A stretch of 47,372 nucleotides of DNA, from NCBI RefSeq assembly GCF_022829385.1, contig NZ_JAKSXX010000218.1, positions 1 to 47,372 on the forward strand. The letters run 5' to 3'. Both the position numbers and the translations under genes were made by a program. This document shows positions 25,068-34,909 of the stretch, in pieces. The notes under the pieces are model-generated. The model ran no database searches. It was not told the origin of the DNA and worked only from the letters and a program-made list of their open reading frames with translations. This stretch comes from Methylobacterium sp. J-070 (lineage in GTDB: Bacteria > Pseudomonadota > Alphaproteobacteria > Rhizobiales > Beijerinckiaceae). Within the stretch, counting starts at the first letter, position 1. Each line of letters begins with the position of its first letter.

Positions 25068-25778
25068 CTACCGCCGGGGCGCGGCGCCCGTCGCCGCACG
25101 GCTGAGGCGCAGGAGCAGCGTGCTCAGGCTGCGGGCGCAGGCCTCCGTGCTGCGGCCCTCCGTGGTGATGGTCAGGTCCGGCCGCTCCGGGGCCTCGTAG
25201 GGGGCCGAGACGCCGGTGAAGTCCGGGATCCGGCCGGCGCGGGCGAGCCGGTACAGGCCCTTCGGGTCGCGGGCCTCGCACAGGCCGAGCGGCGTGTCGA
25301 CGAACACCTCCAGGAACGGGATGTCCCCGGCGATCCGCCGGGCCAGAGCCCGGTCTGCACGACAGGGCGAGATCAGCGACACGATCACCACCGAGCCCGC
25401 CTCGGCCATCAGCCGCGCCACCTCGGCGGTGCGCCGGACGTTCTCCGATCGGTCCTTGGGGGTGAAGGTCAGGTCGGCGTTGAGCCCGTGGCGGAGGTTG
25501 TCGCCGTCGAGGACGGCGCTGTGCCGGCCGGCCGCGACCAGCGCCCGGTCGGCGGCACCCGCGAGGGTCGACTTGCCGGCCCCCGACAGGCCGGTCAGCC
25601 ACGCGATCACCGGCACCTGGCCGAGGCGGTTCCAGCGCTGCTCCCGGGGCTGGAGGTCGTGCCGCGTGACGTTGGCCGGGATCTTCCGCACGACGCCCAT
25701 ATCCACCGCCAGCGGTCGCATCCGCGGGCGCCCGTCTTCGGGAAAGTTCAGTCTGATCAGAGGCTTGGCTTGCGGCAT
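25068..25778 (-). CDS. cysC: Adenylylsulfate (APS) kinase
   Basis: This is a 236-residue APS kinase, which phosphorylates adenylylsulfate to PAPS, the sulfuryl donor. The Walker A is GLSGAGKST (residues 63-71), preceded by the family lead-in NVTRHDLQPREQRW. Further motifs are LDGDNLRHGLN, the SLISPCRADR segment with the conserved Ser, and FVDTPLGLCEARDPKGLYR. An extra N-terminal stretch of about 35 residues is present. The ATG at 25778 lies one base after the stop of the sulfotransferase gene, so the two are translationally coupled. No cysN/cysD/cysH genes are nearby, so this kinase probably supplies PAPS to the sulfotransferase rather than assimilation, which is an inference. Confidence 0.9.
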   Translation of the reverse strand: MPQAKPLIRLNFPEDGRPRMRPLAVDMGVVRKIPANVTRHDLQPREQRWNRLGQVPVIAWLTGLSGAGKSTLAGAADRALVAAGRHSAVLDGDNLRHGLNADLTFTPKDRSENVRRTAEVARLMAEAGSVVIVSLISPCRADRALARRIAGDIPFLEVFVDTPLGLCEARDPKGLYRLARAGRIPDFTGVSAPYEAPERPDLTITTEGRSTEACARSLSTLLLRLSRAATGAAPRR

Positions 25779-25779
25779 G

Positions 25780-26901
25780 CTAGGGCACCCGCCAGCCCGG
25801 GAAGCCGAGGACGTCGCCGAGGCGCTCCTTGGCCTCCTCCAGGACGTAGCCCGCCCGCCGCCGCCAGGCGGCTGGCGCCCGGAAGGCGGCATGCGCCATC
25901 CCGGCCTTCACCAGCGCGTCGACCACGTCCTCGGTCTCCGGCGCGATCGGTCCGGCCGCCAGTTCGTTCGGCGGTGCCGCGGGGGCGGGCTCGACCACCG
26001 CGTCCCAGGGCCGGCCCCAGCAGGACGCGGCGAAGCGCGCGTTCGAGGCCGCGAAACGCGCGGCGACCCGGGCAAGGCCGTGCGGGGCGTCCCCGCGGAA
26101 CCGCTCCCCGTCGAGGCCCCGCGCCCAGGCCCAATCGTCCAGGAAATGGCCCAGCCGTCGCGGATGCCCGATCACCTGCCGGTGCACGCCGAGCCGGTAC
26201 AGCCGGCGCGCCGCCTCGACCGCGATGGGTCCGGAACTCTGGTTCGTCCGGTACTCCAGGTCGGCCGGACCCAGAAGCGGCGCGAGTCGCGCGCCCAGGC
26301 CGAGACCGTCGATCAGCCGCTGGAGCAGCGGCGCACCGGATCGGCGGTCCCGATAGGGGATCGCGACGACCCGCCCCGCCGAGGCCCGGCGCCAGGGTTC
26401 GAGGCGGGCGGCGTAGTCGTACCGTCCCGAGGCGCCCTCGATCCGCAGGAAGCCGCGGAAGGTGCGGCCCTCGAAGACGACCTGCGTCCGCAGGGCGTAG
26501 GCCGAGGCCAGCTGCTCGCCCTGCGGCTTGACCACGACAGCCGTCTCCAGGGCGAAGCCGCGCCCCGCGAAGACCGACCGTAGGGTTTCCGGCACGCGCC
26601 AGAGCGGTCGCTGCACGGAGAAATCCTCGTACGACAGCAGGACCGTGTCCGCCCGGGTGGTGGCGAGGATCGCGTCGAGTCGTGCGAGGGCGTCGCGACT
26701 CTCCGCGGCGGGGCGGCGCCGGTCCAGGGCCTGGCCGAGCCGGAAATGGTTGACGTCGCCGCCGTCCGGGGACCCCGGCGGGGCGAGGGCCGGGTAGCAG
26801 ATCCCGACGGAGTCGAGGCGCGGCCTGAGGCGGGCCAGGACCTCCTGGAACGAGGTGGAGCCGGTCCGTGGCATCCCGATATGGACGATTGCGCGACGCA
26901 C
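25780..26901 (-). CDS. PAPS-dependent sulfotransferase-like protein
   Basis: This is a 373-residue protein with a sulfotransferase P-loop-like 5'-phosphosulfate site at its N-terminus (IVHIGMPRTGSTSFQEVLAR, residues 5-24). The central VLLSYEDFSV and LETAVVVKPQGEQLASAYAL segments resemble the 3'-phosphate-binding strand region of this superfamily. The acceptor is not evident; candidates are exopolysaccharide, lipid or a small metabolite. GTG start with GAGGT upstream. It is coupled to the APS kinase gene immediately downstream, which supports PAPS as its donor. No glycan-synthesis genes adjoin it. Confidence 0.75.
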   Translation of the reverse strand: MRRAIVHIGMPRTGSTSFQEVLARLRPRLDSVGICYPALAPPGSPDGGDVNHFRLGQALDRRRPAAESRDALARLDAILATTRADTVLLSYEDFSVQRPLWRVPETLRSVFAGRGFALETAVVVKPQGEQLASAYALRTQVVFEGRTFRGFLRIEGASGRYDYAARLEPWRRASAGRVVAIPYRDRRSGAPLLQRLIDGLGLGARLAPLLGPADLEYRTNQSSGPIAVEAARRLYRLGVHRQVIGHPRRLGHFLDDWAWARGLDGERFRGDAPHGLARVAARFAASNARFAASCWGRPWDAVVEPAPAAPPNELAAGPIAPETEDVVDALVKAGMAHAAFRAPAAWRRRAGYVLEEAKERLGDVLGFPGWRVP

Positions 26902-27322
26902 GTGTGCGGTCGACCTCGCTGGACTTCATGATGACGGCCAGTTCTCAGCCCGGCAGAGCACAGTCCACGCCTGCCACGAGGTGGCGGACGTCTCGGGCAG
27001 GACCCGGCCAAGTCCGTCATCACGGTCCGATCACTGGAACGCGACTGGAAATAGCCAAGCTCCGTTTCTGGCCTATTTCAGGGTCCGTCCGATGCGAGGG
27101 CCGGCCTCGGCGCGACCGGATCCGGACGCGTGCGCTCGGTGCGGATGCGCGTGAACGCCGTCACCCGTGGCGAGGCCATACGCCGCCACGGCCACGGGCG
27201 GGCGGCGACACGGGTTCACGCGCGGGAGACGGGATTCCTCCCGTCTGTCGATCTCGACCCGAGCGGGAGAGGCGTCCTGGCGCGCTCCGTCAACGGGGGC
27301 CGCCGTCATGGCGCGATGCGCC
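26902..27322. other. Gene-free interval
   Basis: I see no supported gene, tRNA or clear repeat here. Overlapping open frames on both strands are Arg/His-rich and look random. It lies upstream of the sulfotransferase, whose promoter it should contain, and downstream of metW. Confidence 0.45.
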
Positions 27323-28015
27323 CTAGCGCCCGGCCTCTTCACCGGCGCGCCGGAGCAGGAACACCCCCTGCGCGCCGAGGAGGTTCCAGACCCACCAGGG
27401 CATCGAGAACCGCATCGGCCGGCCCCGGGCGTTCAGCGCCGTGGCGTGCTCGATCCGGGCGCCGATCAGCCGGCAGAGCCCGACGAAGTCGCGGATGGTG
27501 CAGTGGTGGATGTTGGGCGTCTCCCACCACGCGTCCGGCATGATCTCGGTGATCGGCATGCGCCCGCGTAGGGCCAGTTCGGTCCGGACCCGCCAATGCC
27601 CGAAATTCGGGAACGAGATGATCACCTGCCGGCCGATCCGCAGGAGGTGCTCCAGCACCACCCGGGGATTGCGCGTCGCCTGGATGGTCTGGGACAGGAC
27701 GACCACGTCGAACGCCCCGTCGGGGTAGTTGGCGAGGTCGGTGTCGGCGTCGCCCTGGATCACCGACAACCCCCGGGCGAGGCAGGCGTTCACGCCCTCG
27801 CGCGACAATTCGATCCCGCGCCCGTCGATGCCGCGGCGGTCGCGCAGCAGCGCCAGCAGCGAGCCGTCGCCGCAGCCGATGTCGAGAACCCGGGCGCCCG
27901 CCGGCACGAGGCCCAGCACCACGATGTGGTCGACCCGGGGACCGTTGCCCTCGCCGGTATGAGGGAGGGCGTCGGCGCTCTCCCAGGGGACGGCGTGGTC
28001 GACCGCGTCGCTCAC
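27323..28015 (-). CDS. metW: Methionine biosynthesis protein MetW
   Basis: This is a 230-residue class I methyltransferase-fold protein that partners MetX in acyl-homoserine synthesis. The SAM-binding motif is VLDIGCGDGSLL (residues 43-54), then GRGIELSREGVNACLARGLS and the MetW signatures DVVVLSQTIQATRNP and ISFPNFGHWRVRTELALRGR. It starts with GTG that overlaps the metX stop (GTGA, 28012-28015), so translation is coupled. Length is slightly above the usual 200-220 because of an N-terminal extension of about 25 residues. Confidence 0.93.
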   Translation of the reverse strand: MSDAVDHAVPWESADALPHTGEGNGPRVDHIVVLGLVPAGARVLDIGCGDGSLLALLRDRRGIDGRGIELSREGVNACLARGLSVIQGDADTDLANYPDGAFDVVVLSQTIQATRNPRVVLEHLLRIGRQVIISFPNFGHWRVRTELALRGRMPITEIMPDAWWETPNIHHCTIRDFVGLCRLIGARIEHATALNARGRPMRFSMPWWVWNLLGAQGVFLLRRAGEEAGR

Positions 28016-29232
28016 AGGCCGCGCGCCCGGGCGGCGGCGTCGATGAAGCCGCGGGCGGCGGAGAACATCGCCGGCTCGTCGAGCAGGAAGGCGTCGTGGC
28101 CCTTGTCGCTCTCGACCTCCACGAAGGCCACCGGCGCCGCGGCGGCGTTGAGCGCGTGGACGATCGCCCGGGAGTCGCGGGTCGGGAACAGCCAGTCCGA
28201 CGTGAACGAGATCACGCAGAAGCGGGTCTTGATGCCCCGGAACGCGTTGGCGAGCACGCCGCCATGGTCCTCGGCGAGGTCGAAATAGTCCATCGCGCGG
28301 GTCAGGTAGAGATACGCGTTGGCGTCGAACCGCTCGACGAAGCTCAGCCCCTGGTGGCGCAGGTAGCTCTCGATCTGGAAGTCGGCGTTGAACGAGAAGG
28401 TCGGCGCCGAGCCGCCCTGGAAGCGGCGGCCGAACTTCCGGTGGAGCGCCGGTTCCGACAGGTAGGTGATGTGCGCGCCCATCCGGGCGACGCCGAGCCC
28501 CTTGGCGGGCCGCGTGCCCGCCTCGAGGTAGCGCCCGTCGGCCCAGGCGGGGTCGGCCATGATCGCCTGCCGGCCGACCTCGTGGAACGCGATGTTCTGC
28601 GCGGAGTGGCGGGCGCCGGTGGCGATCGGCATCGCGGCGAAGACCCGCTCGGGGTAGAGCGCCGCCCATTGCAGCACCTGCATCCCGCCCATCGAGCCGC
28701 CGATGCACAGGAACAGGTCGGGGATGCCCAGATGCTCCAGCAGCATCGCCTGGGCGCGGACCATGTCGCGGATCGTCACCAGCGGGAAATCCAGCCCGTA
28801 GGGACGACCCGTGGCCGGGTCGACGGAGGCCGGGCCGGTGGAGCCCATGCACGAGCCGATGACGTTGGAGCAGACGACGAAGTAGCGGTCGGTGTCGATC
28901 GGCTTGCCGGGGCCGACCAGCGTCTCCCACCAGCCGGGCTTGCCGGTGAGCGGGTGCGTATGGGCGAAGTACTGGTCGCCGGTGAGCGCGTGGCAGATCA
29001 GCACCGCGTTCGAGCGCGCGGCGTTGAGCGTCCCGGCGGTCTGGTAGGCGATCTGGAAGGGCGCGAGTTCGACGCCGGCATCGGTCAGCAGCGGCGCGTC
29101 GGTGCCGAAGCACGCGACCGGGCTCTTCGGCATCGGGGTTTTGGGGTCGAGCGCCTGCGGGCGCTCGGAGGCGCGCCGGGCCGGCTCGTCGATCGGGTCC
29201 GGCCGCAGGGCCGTGTCCGGTTGGGTGTCCAT
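28012..29232 (-). CDS. metX: Homoserine O-acyltransferase
   Basis: This 406-residue alpha/beta-hydrolase-fold enzyme acylates homoserine at the start of the methionine branch. The nucleophile elbow is CIGGSMGGMQ (Ser180). The N-terminal LICHALTGDQYFA and WWETLVGPGKPIDTDRYFVV, and the downstream TYLSEPALHRKFGRRFQG, are standard for MetX. Whether it uses acetyl- or succinyl-CoA cannot be told from length alone. The ATG at 29232 is chosen; an earlier in-frame start adds an Arg-rich tail. The first 50 residues are a poorly conserved extension. Operon metX-metW. I looked for a SAM-II-type riboswitch upstream and did not recognise one. Confidence 0.94.
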   Translation of the reverse strand: MDTQPDTALRPDPIDEPARRASERPQALDPKTPMPKSPVACFGTDAPLLTDAGVELAPFQIAYQTAGTLNAARSNAVLICHALTGDQYFAHTHPLTGKPGWWETLVGPGKPIDTDRYFVVCSNVIGSCMGSTGPASVDPATGRPYGLDFPLVTIRDMVRAQAMLLEHLGIPDLFLCIGGSMGGMQVLQWAALYPERVFAAMPIATGARHSAQNIAFHEVGRQAIMADPAWADGRYLEAGTRPAKGLGVARMGAHITYLSEPALHRKFGRRFQGGSAPTFSFNADFQIESYLRHQGLSFVERFDANAYLYLTRAMDYFDLAEDHGGVLANAFRGIKTRFCVISFTSDWLFPTRDSRAIVHALNAAAAPVAFVEVESDKGHDAFLLDEPAMFSAARGFIDAAARARGL

Positions 29233-29381
29233 GGCGGGTCTTGACGACCGTGTATCCGGGCCGGTCCGAACCGGGAGAGCACGGTGTCGCCTGACGCGCC
29301 GCACTCGCCCGACGCGGCCAGCGATGGTGGGAGGTAATGCCCCGCGGGGCGAGCGTCAACGCGCCGGGGCGGGCGGGTCGC

Positions 29382-29567
29382 TCACAAGAACGGCGCGGCC
29401 ATCACCGCCAGTCCCAGCGCCGGCAGGCCCAGGGCCAGAGCCGCGCGGGCATCCAGCCGGTCGGCGCGGATCCCGGCCCGCCAATGGCGGCTCGCCGCGC
29501 TCTCGATCGTGATCCCGGCCAGCACGAGCGCGCAGCCGAGCAGGGCCTGTATCGAAACCATCGCCAT
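29382..29567 (-). CDS. Small two-helix membrane protein
   Basis: This 61-residue peptide has two hydrophobic helices, residues 4-21 (VSIQALLGCALVLAGITI) and about 42-60 (AALALGLPALGLAVMAAPFL), joined by an Arg-rich loop (RHWRAGIRADRLD). The first residues are MAM, and GGGGTGG precedes the ATG. It is likely an inner-membrane protein of unknown role. It lies 149 bases upstream of metX on the same strand. Confidence 0.5.
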   Translation of the reverse strand: MAMVSIQALLGCALVLAGITIESAASRHWRAGIRADRLDARAALALGLPALGLAVMAAPFL

Positions 29568-29637
29568 TCCACCCCGCCGCGGCGCCTTGCGGCACCCGAA
29601 TCTGGCTGGGCAATCCCGTCCGGTACCGGGCGGTTCC

Positions 29638-29805
29638 TCAGCGGATCGCCGCCGCGCAGGCCACGAAGATGAGGGCGGCGCCGGCCGCCGTGATGCAGCC
29701 GTTCGACCAGGAGGCGGCGTCGACGCGGCGGAGACGGCAATCCGCGGCGACGGACGTGAGGATCCCGATCAGGAACAGGCTGCAAGGGATCAGGTCACCG
29801 GGCAT
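29638..29805 (-). CDS. Very small membrane protein (55 aa)
   Basis: This 55-codon frame begins MPGDLIPCSLFLIGILTSVA, with a first hydrophobic helix at residues 4-20. A second helix runs from about residue 36 to 53 (ITAAGAALIFVACAAA) after a polar loop with CRLRRVDAASWSN. The two-helix pattern is the same as in the neighbouring 61-residue peptide. The Shine-Dalgarno site is weak, so expression is uncertain. Function unknown. Confidence 0.4.
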   Translation of the reverse strand: MPGDLIPCSLFLIGILTSVAADCRLRRVDAASWSNGCITAAGAALIFVACAAAIR

Positions 29806-29948
29806 AGTCGATCCGCCATGGAGGATGCGGGGCGCGACACGCCCGACGCGCCCCTTTCTCCCGGTTCAACAGGCCGAAACGTGGCGAGTGCCCCGCGGCA
29901 TTTGCGCGTCGCGGTTTTTCCGCGCCGGCCGCGGGCGGATCCTGGGTC

Positions 29949-30245
29949 TCAGCGCTGGGGCGAGGCTGGCCCCGTGTCGAAATCCTCCGGTCCCATGTCC
30001 AGGAGGTCGTTCGGCGTCGCGGTCCGGTCGTAGGATTGGCTCGCCGCGGCCTCGATCGCCGCCTGGTTGCGGGCGAACAGCTCCAGCGGCGCGAGGTCCG
30101 GCTCGCCGCCGAAGCGCTGGCGCATCACCGGGATCGGCACGTCGATGCCGATCACGCGCTCGCCGTTCGTCATCGCGAAGCGGATCAAGGATTCGTCGGC
30201 GGGCAGGATGTGGGCGCCGCCGTCCAGGTAACGGGTGAGGGGCAT
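29949..30245 (-). CDS. DUF1488-like small protein
   Basis: This is a 98-residue soluble protein. The pattern 'ESLIRFAMTNGERVIGIDV' (a strand pair in which the usual G-x-x-V/I turn occurs), 'MRQRFGG', and the helix 'LELFARNQAAIEAAASQSYDR' fit the DUF1488 family of short alphaproteobacterial proteins. The last 25 residues are a divergent acidic tail. The ATG at 30245 is chosen over a much longer Arg-rich extension. It is divergent from hisC. No function is established for the family. Confidence 0.65.
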   Translation of the reverse strand: MPLTRYLDGGAHILPADESLIRFAMTNGERVIGIDVPIPVMRQRFGGEPDLAPLELFARNQAAIEAAASQSYDRTATPNDLLDMGPEDFDTGPASPQR

Positions 30246-30452
30246 GGGATCGCTCCGTCTCGCGGAAGGACGAATCCTTGGACAGGTAGGGCGACGCGAC
30301 TGCGCGCACATGGACGCGCGCCCAGGGATCGGCGCGCGCGTGACGGGGCGGCGTCCTCCCCGCGGGGGGCGACCGGGTTCATCGGCGGAGGAAATGCTGT
30401 AGACGGACGCGGACCACTCAACCCCGCACGCGCATTCTCGAGTCGCACCGCC

Positions 30453-31568
30453 ATGGCCGCCCCCACCCTCGCCCGTCCGGAACCGCGCCCCGGGATCCTG
30501 GCGATCGACACCTACGTGCCCGGCAAGAGCGGGCGGCCCGGCGGCGGCAAGGTCCACAAGCTCTCGTCCAACGAGACGCCGCTCGGACCGAGCCCGGCGG
30601 CGCTCGCGGCCCTACACGCGGCCACCGCCAAGCTCGAGACCTACCCGGACGGCCGCGCCACGCAGCTGCGCGCGGCCATCGCCAGGCGCTACGGGCTCGA
30701 CCCGGAGCGGATCGTCTGCGGCGCGGGCTCGGACGAGTTGCTGTCCCTGCTGGCCTACGCGTATGGCGGGCCGGGGACCGAAGGGATCTATTCGGAGCAC
30801 GGATTCCTGGTCTACCGGATCGCCATCCTGGCCTCCGGCGGCGAGCCCGTGGTGGCCCCGGAGCGGAACCTCACCGCCGACGTCGACGCGATCCTGGCCC
30901 GGGTCACGGACCGGACCCGGATCGTCTACGTCACCAACCCCAACAACCCGACCGGCACCTACCTGCCGTTCGACGAGATCCGCCGCCTGCACGCCGGCCT
31001 GCCGCCGCACGTGCTGCTGGTGATCGACGGCGCCTACGCCGAGTACGTGCGGGCGAACGACTATTCGGCCGGGCTCGAACTCGCGCTCGAATCCGAGAAC
31101 GTCGTGATGACCCGGACCTTCTCGAAGATCCACGGGCTCGCCGCCGTTCGGATCGGCTGGATGCTGGCCCCGGTCCACGTGGCCGACGCGGTCAACCGGA
31201 TCCGCGGGCCGTTCAACGTCTCGGGGCCGGCGATCGCCGCGGGCTCGGCCGCCATCGCCGACGAGGCCCACATGGCCGCGGCCGCCGCCCACAACGCCGA
31301 GTGGCTGCCGAAGCTCACCGAGGGCGCCCGGGCCCTCGGCCTGACGGTGACCCCGAGCGTCGCCAACTTCGTGCTGATCCATTTCCCCGACGCGCCGGGC
31401 CGCTCGGCCGCCGACGCCGACGCGTTCCTGACCGAGCGCGGGCTGATCACCCGGCGCGTCACCGCCTACGGCCTGCCCAACGCCCTGCGGGTGACCGTGG
31501 CGGGGGCCGAGGCCAACGAGGCCTTCCTGGCGGCGCTCGGCGACTTCGTGCGGGGCGCGCATGCCTGA
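30453..31568 (+). CDS. hisC: Histidinol-phosphate aminotransferase (possible aromatic aminotransferase)
   Basis: This is a 371-residue PLP-dependent fold-type I aminotransferase. Motifs: KLSSNETPLGPSP, YPDGRATQLRAAIARRYG, GAGSDELL, VTNPNNPTGTYLP, IDGAYAEYV, and the PLP lysine Lys225 in TRTFSKIHGLAAVRIGW. HisC transaminates imidazole-acetol phosphate in histidine synthesis. Next to tyrC, such enzymes in Alphaproteobacteria often also serve phenylalanine/tyrosine synthesis. The ATG at 30453 fits the usual length. Its stop overlaps the start of tyrC by 8 bases, so the two are coupled. Confidence 0.93.
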   Translation: MAAPTLARPEPRPGILAIDTYVPGKSGRPGGGKVHKLSSNETPLGPSPAALAALHAATAKLETYPDGRATQLRAAIARRYGLDPERIVCGAGSDELLSLLAYAYGGPGTEGIYSEHGFLVYRIAILASGGEPVVAPERNLTADVDAILARVTDRTRIVYVTNPNNPTGTYLPFDEIRRLHAGLPPHVLLVIDGAYAEYVRANDYSAGLELALESENVVMTRTFSKIHGLAAVRIGWMLAPVHVADAVNRIRGPFNVSGPAIAAGSAAIADEAHMAAAAAHNAEWLPKLTEGARALGLTVTPSVANFVLIHFPDAPGRSAADADAFLTERGLITRRVTAYGLPNALRVTVAGAEANEAFLAALGDFVRGAHA

Positions 31569-32496
31569 GACCGGAACCCCGCCCATCGGCCGCCTCACCA
31601 TCGTCGGGCTCGGGCTGATCGGATCCTCGATCGCCCGCGCCGCCCGGCGCTACGGCCTCGCCCGCACCATCGTGGCCGTCGACCGCGACGCCGCCGTCCG
31701 CGCCCGGGTCGGCGAGCTCGGCATCGCCGATCTCGTCACCGGCGATCCGCAGGCGGGCGCCACCGATGCGGACCTAGTGATCCTGTGCGTGCCGGTCGGC
31801 GCCATCGGTGCGGCGGCGGCCGAGCTGGGGCCGTATCTCAAGCCCGGCGCAATCGTGTCGGATGTCGGGTCGGTCAAGGGCGCCGTGGTCGCGGCGATCC
31901 AGCCGCACCTGCCGGCGGGCGTCGCCCTGGTCCCCGGCCACCCCATCGCCGGCACCGAGTTCTCGGGTCCCGATGCCGGCTTCGCGACCCTGTTCACCAA
32001 CCGCTGGTGCATCCTGACGCCCCCCGAGGGCACCGACCCGGCGGCCGTGGAGCGGGTGCGGGCCCTGTGGGAGGGCATGGGCGCCAACGTCGAGACCATG
32101 AGCGCCGAGCACCACGACCACGTGCTCGCCATCACCAGCCATCTGCCGCACCTGATCGCCTACAACATCGTCGGCACCGCGGCCGACCTCGAATCGGCGA
32201 CCCAGTCCGAGGTGATCAAGTTCTCGGCCAGCGGGTTCCGCGACTTCACCCGCATCGCCGCCTCGGACCCGACCATGTGGCGCGACATCTTCCTCAACAA
32301 CCGCGAGGCGGTGCTGGAGATGCTCGGCCGGTTCAACGAGGACCTGTCGGCGCTCGCCAAGGCGGTGCGCTGGGGCGACGGCGACGCGCTGCACGCGATG
32401 TTCACCCGCACCCGGGCGATCCGGCGCAGCATCGTCCAGCAGGGTCAGGAGACCGCGGCCCCGGATTTCGGCCGGCCGCGGCCACCGGAGGAATAG
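31561..32496 (+). CDS. tyrC: Prephenate/arogenate dehydrogenase
   Basis: This is a 311-residue NAD(P)-dependent dehydrogenase of the TyrA/TyrC family, which makes 4-hydroxyphenylpyruvate or tyrosine from prephenate or arogenate. The nucleotide motif is IVGLGLIGSSIARA (residues 14-27). The active-site region includes VSDVGSVKGAV, GHPIAGTEFSGPDAG, and SHLPHLIAYNIVG with the catalytic-side His. No chorismate mutase or ACT domain is fused. It overlaps hisC by 8 bases, consistent with a shared aromatic amino-acid role. An inverted-repeat element follows it. Confidence 0.92.
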   Translation: MPETGTPPIGRLTIVGLGLIGSSIARAARRYGLARTIVAVDRDAAVRARVGELGIADLVTGDPQAGATDADLVILCVPVGAIGAAAAELGPYLKPGAIVSDVGSVKGAVVAAIQPHLPAGVALVPGHPIAGTEFSGPDAGFATLFTNRWCILTPPEGTDPAAVERVRALWEGMGANVETMSAEHHDHVLAITSHLPHLIAYNIVGTAADLESATQSEVIKFSASGFRDFTRIAASDPTMWRDIFLNNREAVLEMLGRFNEDLSALAKAVRWGDGDALHAMFTRTRAIRRSIVQQGQETAAPDFGRPRPPEE

Positions 32497-32562
32497 GGGG
32501 TTGGCCGACCCGCGGGTTCACACCGCACCCGTTGCAGAAGAGGCGCAATCGACTCCACGCGT

Positions 32563-32728
32563 CTCCCTCCTGCCTCTGCGGGGGAGGGGGGGCCGGCCGT
32601 AAGGCCGGGTCGGGATAGGGGCAGCGCAACGGTTCAGGACGTGAGGCCCGCCGCGACCCACCCGGCACCGTCGCTCCCCTCTCCCGACCCCCTTCGGGGC
32701 CATCCTCCCCCGCAGAGGCGGGAGGGAG
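32563..32728. repeat. Large inverted-repeat element between tyrC and msrA
   Basis: Arms of 25 bases (32563-32587 and 32704-32728) are complementary at 24 positions, built on CTCCCTCCTGCCTCTGCGGG. The 116-base centre contains further complementary GGTCGGGATAGGGG / CCCCTCTCCCGACC blocks. The whole could fold into a long hairpin. It sits between convergent genes, so it may terminate both. The wording resembles dispersed palindromic elements common in Rhizobiales intergenic regions. Confidence 0.7.
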
Positions 32729-32772
32729 GGCGCCTTACTCCGTCACCGAAGCGGCAGATGGTGCCCCCAGCC

Positions 32773-33510
32773 TCACGCCGGCGGACGGTTGACCAGCGCC
32801 GGCTGCGGCGCCGTCCGCTCCGGGAACAGGCTGCGCAGGGCCTCCAGCTTCGGCGCATCGTTTGCGGCGATGTAGGGGTGGCCCGGGTGCAGGGCCATGA
32901 AGTCCTGGTGGTAGGCTTCCGCCGGGTAGAAGGCCGCGCCGGGCTCGATCCGGGTGGCGATGGGCTTCGCGTAGGCCTTGGTCGCGTCGAGCTGGGCGAT
33001 GTAGGCCCGCGCCACCCGCGCCTGCTCGGGATCCTGCGGGAACAGCGCCGAGCGGTATTGCCGCCCGGTATCGGGTCCCTGCCGGTCGATCTGGGTCGGG
33101 TCGAGCGCCACCGAGAAGAAGATCCGCAGGAGCTCGTCGTAGCGGATCACCGCCGGGTCGTACGTGACCGCCACCGCCTCGGCATGGTCGGTGCCGCCGC
33201 CGCTCACCGTCCGGTAGTCGGCGTCCGCGCGGCTGCCGCCGGCGTAGCCCGAGACCGCGCCGCCCACCCCGCGCACGTGCTGGAACACCCCCTGCACGCC
33301 CCAGAAGCAGCCGCCCGCGAACACCGCGACGCGCGCGCCGGGCGCCTCCGTCGCGTGGGTCGCGGCCTCCGGCAGGCGCCGGGGCGCCTCCTCGGCGAAG
33401 GCCGGCAGGCGGGGAAGGAGCACGGCCCCGGCGAGGCCGAGCCCGAGGGCCGCCCCGAGAAGCGGGCGGCGCAGGATCGAGGCAGTTGTGTCGCGAAGGG
33501 CCATGATCAT
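32773..33510 (-). CDS. msrA: Exported peptide-methionine (S)-S-oxide reductase
   Basis: This 245-residue MsrA repairs oxidised methionine. The catalytic GCFWG motif (Cys68) follows VAVFAGG, and the downstream segments SGYAGGSRADADYRTVSGGG, TDHAEAV, DPTQIDRQGPDTGRQYRSA and FYPAEAYHQDF are canonical. Unlike cytoplasmic MsrA, it begins with a basic then hydrophobic leader (LRRPLLGAALGLGLAGAVLL, to about residue 40), so it should act in the periplasm. Start is ATG 33510 or the in-frame ATG at 33504. A resolving-cysteine tail is not evident at the C-terminus (ends LVNRPPA). Confidence 0.95.
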   Translation of the reverse strand: MIMALRDTTASILRRPLLGAALGLGLAGAVLLPRLPAFAEEAPRRLPEAATHATEAPGARVAVFAGGCFWGVQGVFQHVRGVGGAVSGYAGGSRADADYRTVSGGGTDHAEAVAVTYDPAVIRYDELLRIFFSVALDPTQIDRQGPDTGRQYRSALFPQDPEQARVARAYIAQLDATKAYAKPIATRIEPGAAFYPAEAYHQDFMALHPGHPYIAANDAPKLEALRSLFPERTAPQPALVNRPPA

Positions 33511-33667
33511 CCCCGTGGGCCGTCCTCTGGACCTGACTGCCTGTTCGTCCAGCGGACCACCTCGGTTACGAGTCGCGCGGCACGAGGCTCAGGGACGCAT
33601 TGCGACGGCGCCCGCTTGGGTCTAGGCACCCGGCAACAGATCGACTTCCGCGCGCAGGATCCGTCCC

Positions 33668-34909
<1,242 letters not shown>

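Noticed and set aside
26313..27023. A 236-codon minus-strand frame overlapping the sulfotransferase start
   Set aside because: It runs in another frame across the sulfotransferase and is Arg/Ser-rich without any family feature.
29233..29360. Possible SAM riboswitch upstream of metX
   Set aside because: I looked for the SAM-II (metA-type) core and did not find its characteristic sequence. The leader has only ordinary GC-rich hairpins. A covariance search (SAM-II, SAM-V, SAM/SAH models) would settle it.
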